Assembly (NCBI RefSeq): GCF_902459585.1 | Contig: NZ_CABPSC010000002.1 | Location: forward strand, 186,001-250,000 | Source: Pandoraea nosoerga | GTDB lineage: Bacteria; Pseudomonadota; Gammaproteobacteria; Burkholderiales; Burkholderiaceae | DNA: 64,000 nt | Direction: 5' to 3' | In this document: positions 29,851 through 38,764 of the stretch, in pieces | Layout of the letters: each line of letters opens with the position of its first letter | How positions within the stretch are numbered: position 1 is the first letter of the stretch | Position numbers and translations under genes: made by a program | Notes under the pieces: generated by a model | Seen by the model: the letters and a program-made list of their open reading frames with translations, nothing else | Database searches by the model: none | What the model was told of the DNA's origin: nothing

Positions 29851-30140
29851 GACAGCCGCAAATCGGCCCGACGGCAGGGCGCCCCGGGCGAAGGCGCTAT
29901 CTTACGCGTGCGGCGGCGCGAGGCACAAATGGCGTCCCAGGCCGGTCGCGGCAACCGCGTGTCGGACGCCGTTGCCGCGACGGTTCGTCCGACGGCGGCG
30001 CACGGCCGGGGTGGCAGCGCTCGCCTGGGCCGCGTGCTCGCCGGCGCGCCTGCCGGGTTTGGGGGCTGATGAATGCGCGAGGTCGTAGTACGATGGCCGC
30101 GGATGTGATTCCCCCTCGTCACATCGCTCCAGGAGACTTC

Positions 30141-31292
30141 ATGGCTTTGAACCCGGCGCACGCGAGCCCGCTGCGCCCGCGCAACGACAGCATCGACCTG
30201 TTGCGCGGCTTGTCGATCCTTTTCGTCGTCGTCCACCACCTCGCACTCCCATTCCGTCTGCCGCTCGGACCGAGCCTGCTGGGCGACGTGCTGCCGCGTC
30301 GCGTGATCAATGGTTTGAGTTTCAACGGATACGAGGCGGTTTTCGTCTTCTTCGTGATTTCCGGTTTCGTCATCACGCGTCGCTCGCTCGAGCGCTACGG
30401 TTCGCTCGACGCCTTGCGCTGGCGCCACTTCTATGCCCTGCGCGCCGTGCGCATCTTTCCATTGCTCCTGCTGCTTCTCGCGGTGCTGGCGGTCATGCAT
30501 TGGCTGGCAGTGCCCGGTTTCGTCATCGACAAGCCGGGGCAGACGCTCGGCGGCGCGCTGGCCTCGGCGCTCACCATGACGCTGAACTGGTACGAGGGCC
30601 GCACGACCTGGTTGCCGGGCGCATGGGACGTGCTGTGGTCGCTCTCGATCGAGGAGTGCTTCTATCTGGCGTTCCCACTCGTGTGCCTGGTGTTGCGCGG
30701 GCGCTGGCGAATCCTGGCGCTGACGGCGCTGGCCATCTCGCTGCCGTGGACGCGCGCCGCGCTGCAGGCTAACGAAATCTGGCAGGAAAAGGCGTATCTG
30801 CCCGGCATGGCGGCGATTGCGTGGGGCGTGCTCACGGCGCTGGCCGTGCAGCGCGTGACGTTGCCGCGCACGGCCGTCCGGGCGATGGGGGCGCTGGGCG
30901 TGGCCGGCCTGGTGGCGGTCGTGTTTTTCGGCGGCGCGCTATGGAGCGCGCTGCATGACGGTGTGATGCTGGTGCTCTGCGCGAGCGCGGCGTGCTGGCT
31001 GGCGGCGGCGCACGGCTCGACGCGCGCCGTACCGCGCGCATGGCAATGGCTCACGCAAATGGGCCGCTGGAGCTACGAGATCTATCTGAGCCATATGTTC
31101 GTCGTGCTTGCGGTAACGCCGGCGTACCTTGCGCTATCGGGCGGCGACATGCGCTGGACGTTCCTCGTCTATCCGCCCGTACTGATCGCGTGCACGGTCC
31201 TTGGCGGCCTGTTGCATCGAGGCGTGAGCATCCCGGCGGGGCGCCGCCTGATGCGGCGGAAGGCCGCCCCCGGCGCGGCGAACGTGGTCTGA
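30141..31292 (+). CDS. Acyltransferase 3 family membrane protein (OafA-like)
   Basis: A 383-residue protein with about ten helices. The family motif NDSIDLLRGLSILFVVVHH carries the catalytic His, and RHFYALRAVRIFPLLLLLL carries the R-x10-H-type positive motif. WSLSIEECFYLAFPL is also typical. The start at 30141 (MALNPAH) has AGGAG seven bases upstream, so a longer ATG at 30069 was rejected. Members transfer acyl groups to surface polysaccharides or lipids; the acceptor is unknown. Confidence 0.87.
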   Translation: MALNPAHASPLRPRNDSIDLLRGLSILFVVVHHLALPFRLPLGPSLLGDVLPRRVINGLSFNGYEAVFVFFVISGFVITRRSLERYGSLDALRWRHFYALRAVRIFPLLLLLLAVLAVMHWLAVPGFVIDKPGQTLGGALASALTMTLNWYEGRTTWLPGAWDVLWSLSIEECFYLAFPLVCLVLRGRWRILALTALAISLPWTRAALQANEIWQEKAYLPGMAAIAWGVLTALAVQRVTLPRTAVRAMGALGVAGLVAVVFFGGALWSALHDGVMLVLCASAACWLAAAHGSTRAVPRAWQWLTQMGRWSYEIYLSHMFVVLAVTPAYLALSGGDMRWTFLVYPPVLIACTVLGGLLHRGVSIPAGRRLMRRKAAPGAANVV

Positions 31293-31433
31293 TCGTACCG
31301 GTGCCCGCTCGGGCACCGGCTGCATTGCCACCGGCTGCATTGCCATCACCCTGATGGGCGGGCTCCCAAAACACGGTGAGCGGGCGCCCATCGCCTGCCA
31401 ATTTGGGGTGATTCCCGCCAAATCCCCGTCGTA

Positions 31434-32177
31434 ATGTCCGTAGACTGCGTCGCTTTGGAATTTGTTCTTCGAGCGATGTTTTCTTCTCTATGGTCCTCAT
31501 GGGCAGCATTGTCGGGCCGAGCCGCCGCGGACCGTGACATCGCGGGTCCGCCCGGGCACGGGCGCGCGCCTCTACGCCGCCGCGTGCCCCGGATCGTCGT
31601 CGGCGGTTTGTGTTGCGTGGCGATGCAACTGACCGGTCCCGCATTCGGCGGCGCGAAGTTCGGCGCACAGTTCGGCGCGACCAGCGGCCGGAGCCCGGCG
31701 TCGGCCGAGTCGTACATGGAGCCGGTCGCCACAGTGCGCGTGTCGTCGCCGTTCGGGGTGCGATACCACCCGTTGCGGCGCGTCAGCCACCGGCACAACG
31801 GTGTGGATCTGGTCGCCCCGAGCGGCACGTCCGTGCATGCCGCGGCCCAGGGCGTGGTCAGGCACATTGGCTACGAGCGACGCGGTTATGGACGCTATGT
31901 GGTGATCGATCACCGATACGACAGCGAAACGCGCTACGCCCACTTGTCGCAGACTGCGCGCCACCTCCGAGTCGGAATGACCGTCGAAGCTGGGGAGGTC
32001 ATCGGCAAGGTGGGGCGCACGGGTATGGCGACCGGCCCGCATCTGCACTTCGAACTGTGGCGCTACGGCGCGCCGGTCGACCCGCTGCCGCTGATCCGCG
32101 AGTCGGCTCGTGCGGCCCCTTCGGCCCCTTCGGCCTCTTCCGCTTCTTCCGCTCGTTGGTACCGCCCGCCGATGTGA
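31434..32177 (+). CDS. M23 family (LytM/peptidase-like) metallopeptidase
   Basis: A 247-residue protein. A basic segment (RAPLRRRVPR) and a hydrophobic stretch (IVVGGLCCVAMQLTG, about residues 52-68) act as signal anchor or signal peptide. The M23 domain has the zinc motifs HNGVDLVAPSG (H-x3-D) and GPHLHFELW (H-x-H). It is expected to cut peptidoglycan cross-links or act in the periplasm. The C-terminus is a Ser/Ala-Pro repeat. The start is uncertain: the ATGs at 31434 and 31476 both lack good ribosome sites. Confidence 0.82.
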   Translation: MSVDCVALEFVLRAMFSSLWSSWAALSGRAAADRDIAGPPGHGRAPLRRRVPRIVVGGLCCVAMQLTGPAFGGAKFGAQFGATSGRSPASAESYMEPVATVRVSSPFGVRYHPLRRVSHRHNGVDLVAPSGTSVHAAAQGVVRHIGYERRGYGRYVVIDHRYDSETRYAHLSQTARHLRVGMTVEAGEVIGKVGRTGMATGPHLHFELWRYGAPVDPLPLIRESARAAPSAPSASSASSARWYRPPM

Positions 32178-32220
32178 CGCGGGGAAGCCACACGGCCGTC
32201 CGACAGGGCTCGCGAATCGC

Positions 32221-32251
32221 TCGGCAATGTCGGCAATGTCGGCAATGTCGG
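32221..32251. repeat. 9-bp tandem repeat, three copies
   Basis: TCGGCAATG repeats exactly three times, then TCGG. Confidence 0.85.
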
Positions 32252-32345
32252 GATATCGCAAAGAAGGCGGCACGTCGGCCGGTACCACGGATCACGGCAG
32301 CGCCCAACGCCTGTCACGGCGACGGACGCGCGGCGGGCGCCGACG

Positions 32346-32471
32346 GTGACTGGCGATGATGGCTATGCCACCGCCCGATGGCGACGCGACGGCATGACGC
32401 ACTGGGCGATTACCGACGCCGAGGCGTCGCACCCGCGCGTGTTCGTGGAGGCATTGCAGGCCGGGACCTGA
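32346..32471 (+). pseudogene. Possible remnant of an anti-sigma-factor C-terminus
   Basis: A 41-codon stretch from a GTG at 32346 to a TGA at 32469-32471 reads DGYATARWRRDGMTHWAIT and DAEASHPRVFVEAL. The pattern of a Trp-Arg strand, then HWAITD, then a helix resembles the C-terminus of periplasmic anti-sigma factors (for example YWAVSDLNAAEL). The frame continues open upstream to the M23 stop, but the upstream part is repeats and carries no recognisable domain, and no sigma factor gene is present. If real, this is a decayed fragment; it could be chance. Confidence 0.3.
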
Positions 32472-32542
32472 TATCGTGAAGGCTGTTCCCGTTTCCCGTT
32501 TCTTATTTCCCATCTCCCATCTCGCATCCGAAGGAGCGCGTC

Positions 32543-33361
32543 ATGGCGCAAGTGCCCTCGCCGAATGCCCCTGTCAACCCTGCGTGGCAGGCCGCCCAGT
32601 ATGTGAAGTTCGAAGACGAGCGCACACGTCCCGTGCGCGACCTCGTGGCCGCCATTCCCGATCTGCCGGGGCGCACTGCCATGCGCGTGGTCGATATCGG
32701 CTGCGGGCCGGGCAATTCGACGCAGGTGCTCGCCGCGCGCTATGCGCAGGCCGAAGTGCTCGGCCTGGACAGTTCGCGCGACATGATCGATGCGGCGCGC
32801 GCCCGGTTGCCGCAGTTTCGCTTCGAAGTCGCGGACATCGCTCGTTGGCAAGACGAGCAGGGCGAAGCACCGTTCGACGTGATTCTCGCCAACGCCGTGA
32901 TGCAATGGCTGCCCGATCACGAGACGCTGTACCCGCGTCTGGTCGGGCGCCTCGCCCCTGGCGGCTCGCTGGCCGTGCAAACGCCTGACAATCTCGACGA
33001 ACCTGCTCATGTGTTGATGCGCGAAGTCGCCGCCGACGCGTGTTGGGCAACCACGCTCAGGGGTATCGAGCGCACCGCGCGCCATGACGCCGCGTTCTAC
33101 TATGCGCTGCTGCGTGCAACGTGCTCGCGCGTGGACGTCTGGCGCACCACTTACTACCACCCGCTGGCCGCAGGCGCGGCGGCCGTGGTGGAGTGGTTCA
33201 AGGGCAGCGCATTGCGGCCGTTCCTGGCAAAGCTCGACGAGGACTCGCGTGAGGCATTCCTCAGCCGCTACACCGACGCCATATCGAAGGCCTATCCGGC
33301 GCTGGACGACGGCACGGTGCTGCTGCCGTTTCCGCGGCTATTCGTCGTCGCGACGCGTTGA
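32543..33361 (+). CDS. tam: Trans-aconitate 2-methyltransferase
   Basis: Tam methylates trans-aconitate, an inhibitory by-product of the TCA cycle, using SAM. The 272-residue protein has motif I VVDIGCGPGNSTQVLAARY, the strand-2 acidic loop VLGLDSSRDMIDAAR, and the Tam-typical middle motif LANAVMQWLPDH and YPRLVGRLAPGGSLAVQTPDN. AAGGAG precedes the ATG. It is about 20 residues longer than the E. coli enzyme. No operon partner is obvious; the AraC gene follows after 204 bp. Confidence 0.88.
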   Translation: MAQVPSPNAPVNPAWQAAQYVKFEDERTRPVRDLVAAIPDLPGRTAMRVVDIGCGPGNSTQVLAARYAQAEVLGLDSSRDMIDAARARLPQFRFEVADIARWQDEQGEAPFDVILANAVMQWLPDHETLYPRLVGRLAPGGSLAVQTPDNLDEPAHVLMREVAADACWATTLRGIERTARHDAAFYYALLRATCSRVDVWRTTYYHPLAAGAAAVVEWFKGSALRPFLAKLDEDSREAFLSRYTDAISKAYPALDDGTVLLPFPRLFVVATR

Positions 33362-33565
33362 TCGATCCGGCGGGCCGCCTCCGCTTGCGGCCCAGCCTCC
33401 GGCGCTTGCCCGCGCTCTTACGCTTGCTTCCTCCTGCTTCCTCCTGCTCTTCCACCGGCGCTGTCTCCCTGCGCACCATGGCCCTCCGAAATCCACCTGC
33501 CAGACCGCCAAGGCCCTTCGCCACCCGTGCGGCAAGCGTCCGCGGCCCAGTGTAAAGTAGCGGGC

Positions 33566-34456
33566 ATGAACGCCTCCACCCCACCGCCCCGGCCGTTTCG
33601 CAACGCCCCGCTGTACTGGCGCTCGTCGCTCGTGCCGGGGGCGGACATGCTCACGGCCGAGTACAACGATCACACCTTCGCACCGCACTGGCACGACGCC
33701 TACACGTTCGCCTGCATCGTGGCGGGCGCGGAGCGCTATTTCTATCGCGGTGGCGAGCACGTGGCCGACGCGGGCTCGATCGCCATCATTCATCCGGGGG
33801 AGGTGCATACGGGCGCGCGCGAGACCGACTTCGGCTGGCGCTACCGCGTGTTCTATCTGCCGGTCGATTTCGTGAAGGGCGTACAGCGGCAGTTGGTGCA
33901 CGCGCACGCGGGGCCGAACACGGCCGAGGACGCCATGCCGTGGTTCGGCGAATATGTCGTACACGACGACGAGGCGTTGCAACGGCTCGTCACCGCACAT
34001 CGATTGCTGCAAGGCGGCGCGGATCCGCTCGTGGCCGAAAGCGTACTGATCGAGGCCGTGTCGATGATGCTCGTGCGTCACGCGCAGGCGCGGGTGCCGG
34101 CGTTGCCCGGGCATCGCGACGCGGTACGCGTGGAGACGATGAAGGCGCGGCTGTCGGCCGATCTGACGGAACCGCTGTCGCTCACGGCCCTGGCTGAGGC
34201 TGTCGACCTCTCGCCGTTTCACGCGGCGCGCCTGTTCTCGCGCGAGACGGGCCTCGCGCCGCACGCCTGGCGTAACCAGCTGCGAGTGGTGCGCGCCTTG
34301 CCGGCGTTGCGCGCCGGGGCGTCGGCCACCGATGTCGCGCTCGCCCACGGCTTCAATGACCTGTCGCACTTCACCCGGTATTTCCGGCGTGCCTTTGGCG
34401 TGCCACCCGGGAAGTGGAGCGCAGGGAGTGCAGGGAACGGAGGAGCGGCGGCGTGA
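33566..34456 (+). CDS. AraC family regulator (cupin-type effector domain)
   Basis: A 296-residue regulator. An N-terminal cupin (HWHDAYTFACIVAGAERYFYRGG, and HPGEVHTGA) is followed by a C-terminal double HTH, with LTALAEAVDLSPFHAARLFS and DVALAHGFNDLSHFTRYFRR as recognition elements. It is read in the same direction as the TSUP transporter gene 249 bp downstream, so it may control that gene. The start (MNASTPPP) was set at 33566, since an earlier frame start adds 13 unlike residues. The ligand is unknown. Confidence 0.86.
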   Translation: MNASTPPPRPFRNAPLYWRSSLVPGADMLTAEYNDHTFAPHWHDAYTFACIVAGAERYFYRGGEHVADAGSIAIIHPGEVHTGARETDFGWRYRVFYLPVDFVKGVQRQLVHAHAGPNTAEDAMPWFGEYVVHDDEALQRLVTAHRLLQGGADPLVAESVLIEAVSMMLVRHAQARVPALPGHRDAVRVETMKARLSADLTEPLSLTALAEAVDLSPFHAARLFSRETGLAPHAWRNQLRVVRALPALRAGASATDVALAHGFNDLSHFTRYFRRAFGVPPGKWSAGSAGNGGAAA

Positions 34457-34704
34457 GCGCCGCGACGCTCGCCCGAACCTCACCCGAATGACGCCGACTT
34501 CCGGTGATTTCCGCTGACGTCTGGGCTGCCGGGCGCCCGCTCCCGTGGGGCAGTTCCCTTCGGGCAGTTCCTGTGTGGCAGCTCCCGTCTGGCCGCTCGA
34601 TTTATCGATGGTGCGAGCGTCGATCATGGATTATCGTTCGTCCCTGATTTGTCCTGCGGATGCGGACGCATTCTGGCGACGGGTTGGCAACTGACGAGGC
34701 ACGA

Positions 34705-35469
34705 ATGCACGAGGGATGGTTAATGCAGTCACTGGCCGCGCATGCCTGGAGCATGGCGATGGTGGCCGTCGTGGGAACGGCGGCAGGCGTGGTGAGCGGC
34801 GTGGTCGGGACGGGCTCGTCGATGATGCTCCTGCCGGTACTCGTCTACACATATGGGCCGAAGCAGGCGGTGCCGATCATGGCCGTGGCCGCCATCGTCG
34901 GCAACGTGTCGAAGGTGCTGGCGTGGTGGCGCGACATCGACTGGCGCGCGGTGCTCGCATATTCGATGGCCGGAGCGCCGGCCGCGGCGCTCGGGGCCCG
35001 CACGCTGTGGAGTCTGCCCGCCACGGCGGTGGACATCGCGCTGGGCCTGTTCTTTGTCGCGATGGTGCCCGTGCGGCACTATCTGCTTCGCAAGCACTGG
35101 CGGCTCTCGCTCTGGCAACTGGCGCTGGCCGGGGCCGCGATCGGCTTTCTGACGGGGATCGTGCTCTCCACCGGGCCGCTTAGCGTGCCCGCGTTCGCCG
35201 CCTACGGCCTGTCCGGCGGCGCGTTTCTCGGCGCCGAGTCCGCCAGCTCGGTGCTCATTTACGTGGCCAAGGTGCTGATGTTTTCCGGCCTCGGCGCGTT
35301 GCCGCCCGAGGCGTGGGCCAACGGTCTGATCGTCGGCGCGACGCTGATGTTGGGCACGGTGCTCGGCAAACGCTTCGTGCTCGGTCTGCCTGCCCGTGTC
35401 TTTCAACGCCTGCTCGACGTCATGCTCATCGTGTCGGGCAGTGTGATGCTCAGCGCGGCGTGGCGCTGA
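34705..35469 (+). CDS. TauE/SafE (TSUP) family permease
   Basis: A 254-residue inner-membrane protein with about eight helices in two TSUP repeats. It shows GTAAGVVSGVVGTGSSMMLLP in the first half and AIGFLTGIVLSTGPLSVPA in the second. The family exports sulfite, sulfoacetate or related organosulfur anions. The start was placed at 34705 (GAGG eight bases before), with 34723 as an equal alternative. Regulation by the preceding AraC gene is plausible. Confidence 0.82.
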   Translation: MHEGWLMQSLAAHAWSMAMVAVVGTAAGVVSGVVGTGSSMMLLPVLVYTYGPKQAVPIMAVAAIVGNVSKVLAWWRDIDWRAVLAYSMAGAPAAALGARTLWSLPATAVDIALGLFFVAMVPVRHYLLRKHWRLSLWQLALAGAAIGFLTGIVLSTGPLSVPAFAAYGLSGGAFLGAESASSVLIYVAKVLMFSGLGALPPEAWANGLIVGATLMLGTVLGKRFVLGLPARVFQRLLDVMLIVSGSVMLSAAWR

Positions 35470-35642
35470 TCGGGCTCCTTGCGCACATTGCGCACGTCAC
35501 CCGCCGACGCCCGGGCGCAGCGGGTTGTCGGCGATGTCTGACAGGCGACCGGCCGTGCGAACTGCTAAGCTGATGGCATGGCGTCCGGCTGCCGGAGGCC
35601 CACCTGTACCACTGACCGGTTCACGTCTGCACCGCACCCACC

Positions 35643-36191
35643 ATGAAGACGTCAATTGCAACGCTCCTTGCCGTCGTCGCCACAGCTACCCTGGCGCCGA
35701 TGCCGCTTGGCTTCGCCGCCGGCGGCATGCCGCCGGTGCCCGGCGCCGCGATCTCCGCGGCCGGCTCCGACGGCTTGCGCGCCTCGGTGAACCCGGCGGC
35801 CGAGGCGCCCGCCGAGCAACTGGCGTCGAACAAGGACATCGTGCTCGCGTTCTATGAGGCGGGACTCAACCGCAAGGACTTCGAGGCCGCGCGTCAGTAC
35901 CTGGGGCGGCAGTACATCCAGCACAATCCGAATGCGGCGGACGGCGTCGAAGGCTTCGGCAAGTTTCTCGACTTCCTGCGCAAAAACCAGCCCGATTCGC
36001 ACAGCGAGATCGTGCGCGCGTTCGCCGACGGCGATTACGTGATTCTTCACGTCAGAAAGGTGCCGTATCCGGGCGCTCAACCCATTGCGATCGTCGACAT
36101 CTTCCGGCTGGAGAAGGGCAAGATCGTCGAGCACTGGGACGTCTCGCAGCAGGTGCCGGCGAAGACGGTCAGCGGCAACTCGATGTTCTGA
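35643..36191 (+). CDS. Secreted SnoaL-like / NTF2-fold protein
   Basis: A 182-residue protein with an N-terminal signal peptide (MKTSIATLLAVVATATLAPM, cleavage near FAAG). The NTF2-like domain includes VLAFYEAGLNRKDFEAARQYL, YIQHNPNAADGVEGF and VVDIFRLEKGKIVEHWDVSQ. That last segment is the classic SnoaL-like polyketide-cyclase ending, with conserved Asp-Ile-Phe and His-Trp-Asp. Exported members have no agreed function. There is no strong ribosome site. Confidence 0.85.
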   Translation: MKTSIATLLAVVATATLAPMPLGFAAGGMPPVPGAAISAAGSDGLRASVNPAAEAPAEQLASNKDIVLAFYEAGLNRKDFEAARQYLGRQYIQHNPNAADGVEGFGKFLDFLRKNQPDSHSEIVRAFADGDYVILHVRKVPYPGAQPIAIVDIFRLEKGKIVEHWDVSQQVPAKTVSGNSMF

Positions 36192-36321
36192 GCGCGCGGC
36201 GCCGCGAAATTGCGGCGCGACGGCTCAATCGCGGCTCGCCGCGCAGATTCCCGACCGCCTGCGTGAACATGCTTCAGGCGGCTTCGGGGCGTGTCAGGCG
36301 ACCCCGGCCGCCCCCCGGACC

Positions 36322-37305
36322 TCAGGCCGCGTTCATCGCGCCCGGGCCGAATTCGGCGTCCACGGCAACAATCGCTTGCGCCAACTGTTGCGCGAGCGCG
36401 GGCGATGCACTCGTCATGGGCGCGCGCAACACGTCCGCCAACCATCCCTCTCGTGCGAGCCATGCCTTGACCGGCCCGGGATTCGGTTGTGCGAAGAGCA
36501 GCCGGATCACCGGCATGAGCGCGTGGAACAAGGCCCGCGCCGTGTCGAGCTGCCGCGCCTGCACCGCGCGATACAGCGCGACGAAGTGCACCGGGCGGCA
36601 ATGGGCCGAGGCAATGATGGCGCCGTGTCCCCCCATGGCCAGCGTCGACAGCAGCTGATGATCCTCGCCGGCGAGGACGGCGAGCCGCCCGTCGGCAATG
36701 AGCGCCTGCGTGGTGTGCGGGTTGCCGCCGCAGTCCTTGATGCCGCGGATGTTGCCATGGCCGGCGAGCGTGAGCAGCGTGTCGAGCGCGAGCGCCGCCC
36801 CCGTGCGGTACGGAATGTCGTAGAGCACGAGCGGCGCGTGCGAGCGGTCCGCCAGCGTCCGGAACCATTCGACGAGGCCTTCCTGAGACGGGCGGATGTA
36901 GTAGGGCGCCGGTGCCAGCACGCCGGCGAGCGGCAGGGCGTTCAAAGCATCAAGGCGTGCGAGCGTGTGACCGAGATGATTGCCCGCGAGGCCCGCAATG
37001 ACGGGCAAGTCGCCCACTTCGTTGAGGACGGTGTCGAACACCGCGAGCTGCTCGGCGTCGTCGAGCGCGGCGGCTTCGCCTGTCGTGCCGCAGATCACGA
37101 GGCCGGCAATGCCAGAACGGCGGTAGTGTGCGACCAGACGGCGCAGGGCGGCATGGTCGACCGGTCTGTCGGCGCCTTCGCCCGCGCCTCGCGCTGCGCC
37201 GTCGCGAGAGAACGGCGTGACGAGCGGCAGCCAGATGCCCCGAAAGGCCGGCGAGGCGGCGCAATGAGCGGCGGGTGCGGCGGTTTGTGACGGTGCGGCT
37301 TGCAT
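36322..37305 (-). CDS. Dihydrodipicolinate synthase (DapA) family aldolase
   Basis: A 327-residue class I aldolase of the DHDPS/NAL superfamily. Visible residues include the pyruvate-binding CGTTGEAA, APYYIRPSQEGL, the conserved Tyr and Arg in YDIPYRTGA, and the Schiff-base Lys in GIKDCGG. These are the DHDPS residues (Thr-Tyr-Tyr triad and Arg), so it could condense pyruvate with aspartate semialdehyde, or be a paralogue acting on another aldehyde. The protein carries an Ala-rich 20-residue head. GGAG sits eight bases before the ATG. It stands alone, away from lysine genes. Confidence 0.82.
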   Translation of the reverse strand: MQAAPSQTAAPAAHCAASPAFRGIWLPLVTPFSRDGAARGAGEGADRPVDHAALRRLVAHYRRSGIAGLVICGTTGEAAALDDAEQLAVFDTVLNEVGDLPVIAGLAGNHLGHTLARLDALNALPLAGVLAPAPYYIRPSQEGLVEWFRTLADRSHAPLVLYDIPYRTGAALALDTLLTLAGHGNIRGIKDCGGNPHTTQALIADGRLAVLAGEDHQLLSTLAMGGHGAIIASAHCRPVHFVALYRAVQARQLDTARALFHALMPVIRLLFAQPNPGPVKAWLAREGWLADVLRAPMTSASPALAQQLAQAIVAVDAEFGPGAMNAA

Positions 37306-37835
37306 GGATGTCTCCGTGACGATACGTAAGCGGGTGATGACCTGTACGGAAACCGTGCAGTCGGGCGACGCTGACGCTTGCGTGGAGAGGGGTTCGGGGC
37401 AGAGGCCGATGGTGCGGGTGATGCGGGGATGCTCGAGGCGCCAGGGGCGCAGGGCGGGACTGCCGGGTCCACGTGGCTATTCCGTCGCTCAACTGACGGA
37501 ACAGCACGCTCCGGTCAGTTGAGCGACTGTTTTTTGCTTTTGACGAGCGCCACCGATTGCCCCATCAGGGCAACGCGCAGTACCGGAGTCGCGTGGTGGC
37601 GGAAATTCGTCATGCAGTGACTCTAAACGCAATGTGCGGGTGTCGTCAACTCGACATTGAGATTCTGTTGCCGGTGCGGGCATCGCATAGGAAGTTTCGA
37701 TGGCGCACGCTCGAACGGCGTCGCAAACCGCGTAGTCGAACAGGCATCGGTCGGGTGCCGGGCGGGGCTGCCGATGCGCGACGCGCCGGCGCCGGACGTT
37801 CCACGGTTCAGTGGCTCGATGATAAGGAGGACGAT
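37306..37835. other. Intergenic region with an isolated terminator
   Basis: This 530-bp gap between the leftward DapA-like gene and the rightward DUF4142 gene has no convincing ORF. It holds a perfect terminator hairpin on the plus strand (37484-37535) with no plus-strand gene before it, and a smaller TTGCCC/GGGCAA hairpin further right. Confidence 0.6.
37484..37535 (+). terminator. Intrinsic terminator with no gene upstream on its strand
   Basis: GTCGCTCAACTGAC (37484-37497) pairs perfectly with GTCAGTTGAGCGAC (37514-37527); a 16-base loop and TGTTTTTT follow. This is a near-ideal rho-independent terminator on the plus strand. The nearest gene to its left is on the other strand, so it may end a small RNA, or be an operator dyad for the DapA-like gene. 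Confidence 0.65.
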
Positions 37836-38456
37836 ATGCAATCACGACAGACCACAGGGTATGGCGCTTGCCTGACGGGCGTCGCGTTGCTGGTGAGCGC
37901 AGCCGTTGCGTTTGCACAGGGATCGCCCCGGAGCGTACCGGCGCAGGGCAGCGCGACGGAGGCCGGCGGCAGCGCGGGACCGTCGCGCGCCCAAGCCACG
38001 CGCACCGCCGAGCCGACGACCGGCATTGATGTGGAGTTCGTCGACAAGGCACAGAAGTCCGGCAAAACTGAAGTGCAGGCGAGCCAACTGGCGGTGCAGC
38101 GCTCCAGCAATCCGTCGGTCAAGCGCTTCGCGCAGCAGATGGTGACCGACCACAGCAAGGCGAACGAAACGCTGCGGCAACTCGCGGCGAAGAAAGGCGT
38201 GAGCGTGCCTAACGACGTGGCCGTCAATCCCGACATCGAAGCGCTCAAGCGAAAGTCCGGCCGGGAGTTCGACGTGGCGTATCTCGCGCTGGCCGGGCCC
38301 GATGCGCACGAACAGGCCGTGACCCTCTTCGAGACCGAGTCCGAAAAGGGACAGGACTCAGACTTGCGCGGATTCGCGCGTCAGACGTTGCCTACATTGC
38401 GTCATCATCTGAGCGAGGCGCGTGAGGTCTCGGCGAAGATCGAGATGGGCAAGTAG
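37836..38456 (+). CDS. Exported DUF4142 protein
   Basis: A 206-residue exported protein. The signal peptide is GYGACLTGVALLVSAAVAFA with cleavage after AQG. The DUF4142 domain follows: FVDKAQKSGKTEVQASQLA, SVKRFAQQMVTDHSKANETL, and a C-terminal helix TLPTLRHHLSEAREV. The domain is a ferritin-like helical bundle of unknown role, often linked to stress. AAGGAGG precedes the ATG. A 60-residue N-terminal linker is low-complexity. Confidence 0.85.
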   Translation: MQSRQTTGYGACLTGVALLVSAAVAFAQGSPRSVPAQGSATEAGGSAGPSRAQATRTAEPTTGIDVEFVDKAQKSGKTEVQASQLAVQRSSNPSVKRFAQQMVTDHSKANETLRQLAAKKGVSVPNDVAVNPDIEALKRKSGREFDVAYLALAGPDAHEQAVTLFETESEKGQDSDLRGFARQTLPTLRHHLSEAREVSAKIEMGK

Positions 38457-38764
38457 TCCCGACAGAACGCGACGTTGTGGCCAGACCGCCGGAAGATCGG
38501 CGGCAGATCGCTGGCAGATCGCCGGTATAGCGTCCGTTTGACATCCGTTTGACATCCGTTTGACATCCGTTTGACATCCGTTTGACGTCCGTTCGGCGTT
38601 TGTATGGCGGTGCGCCGTCGCGAACGTTTCTTCGCGCCTGGCGAGCCAGCGCAACGCGGTTGTGCGCGCACGGCGTGCGCCATTCACGTCCGGCCGTGCG
38701 CGTTGCCGCTTTGCCACGATGGGAGTGCTGAAACTTGCGCGACGCACGACGAGTCACATCGCGC
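38457..38764. other. Intergenic gap dominated by tandem repeats
   Basis: Between the DUF4142 gene and the large fusion gene. It holds an imperfect repeat of the form CGGCAGATCGC (about 38495-38525) and an 11-bp repeat (38533-38598). No gene or clear promoter is seen. Confidence 0.55.
38533..38598. repeat. 11-bp tandem repeat, five to six copies
   Basis: TCCGTTTGACA repeats from 38533, four exact copies then two diverged copies to 38598. Confidence 0.9.

Larger units (their letters stand above)
32178..32542. other. Intergenic gap with a 9-bp repeat and a possible gene remnant
   Basis: Between the M23 gene and tam. It holds three exact copies of a 9-bp unit (32221-32251) and an open frame (to 32471) whose last 41 codons look coding (see the pseudogene entry). 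Nothing else is seen. Confidence 0.55.

Noticed and set aside
29929-30069. 46-codon ORF upstream of the acyltransferase gene, with GAGG ahead of its ATG
   Set aside because: Ala/Arg/Gly-rich composition fits chance in GC-rich DNA, and nothing in the neighbourhood supports it.
31300-31318. GGTGCCCG/CGGGCACC hairpin after the acyltransferase gene as a terminator
   Set aside because: No T-tract follows, and the next bases are a direct repeat, so evidence for termination is too weak.
37304-37522. 72-codon plus-strand frame ending inside the orphan terminator
   Set aside because: No ribosome site, poor coding character, and the frame runs through the terminator stem; a non-coding transcript is the better explanation.
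38533-38598. Repeat cluster resembling a CRISPR
   Set aside because: Units are 11 bp and directly adjacent with no spacers, so it is a simple tandem repeat.
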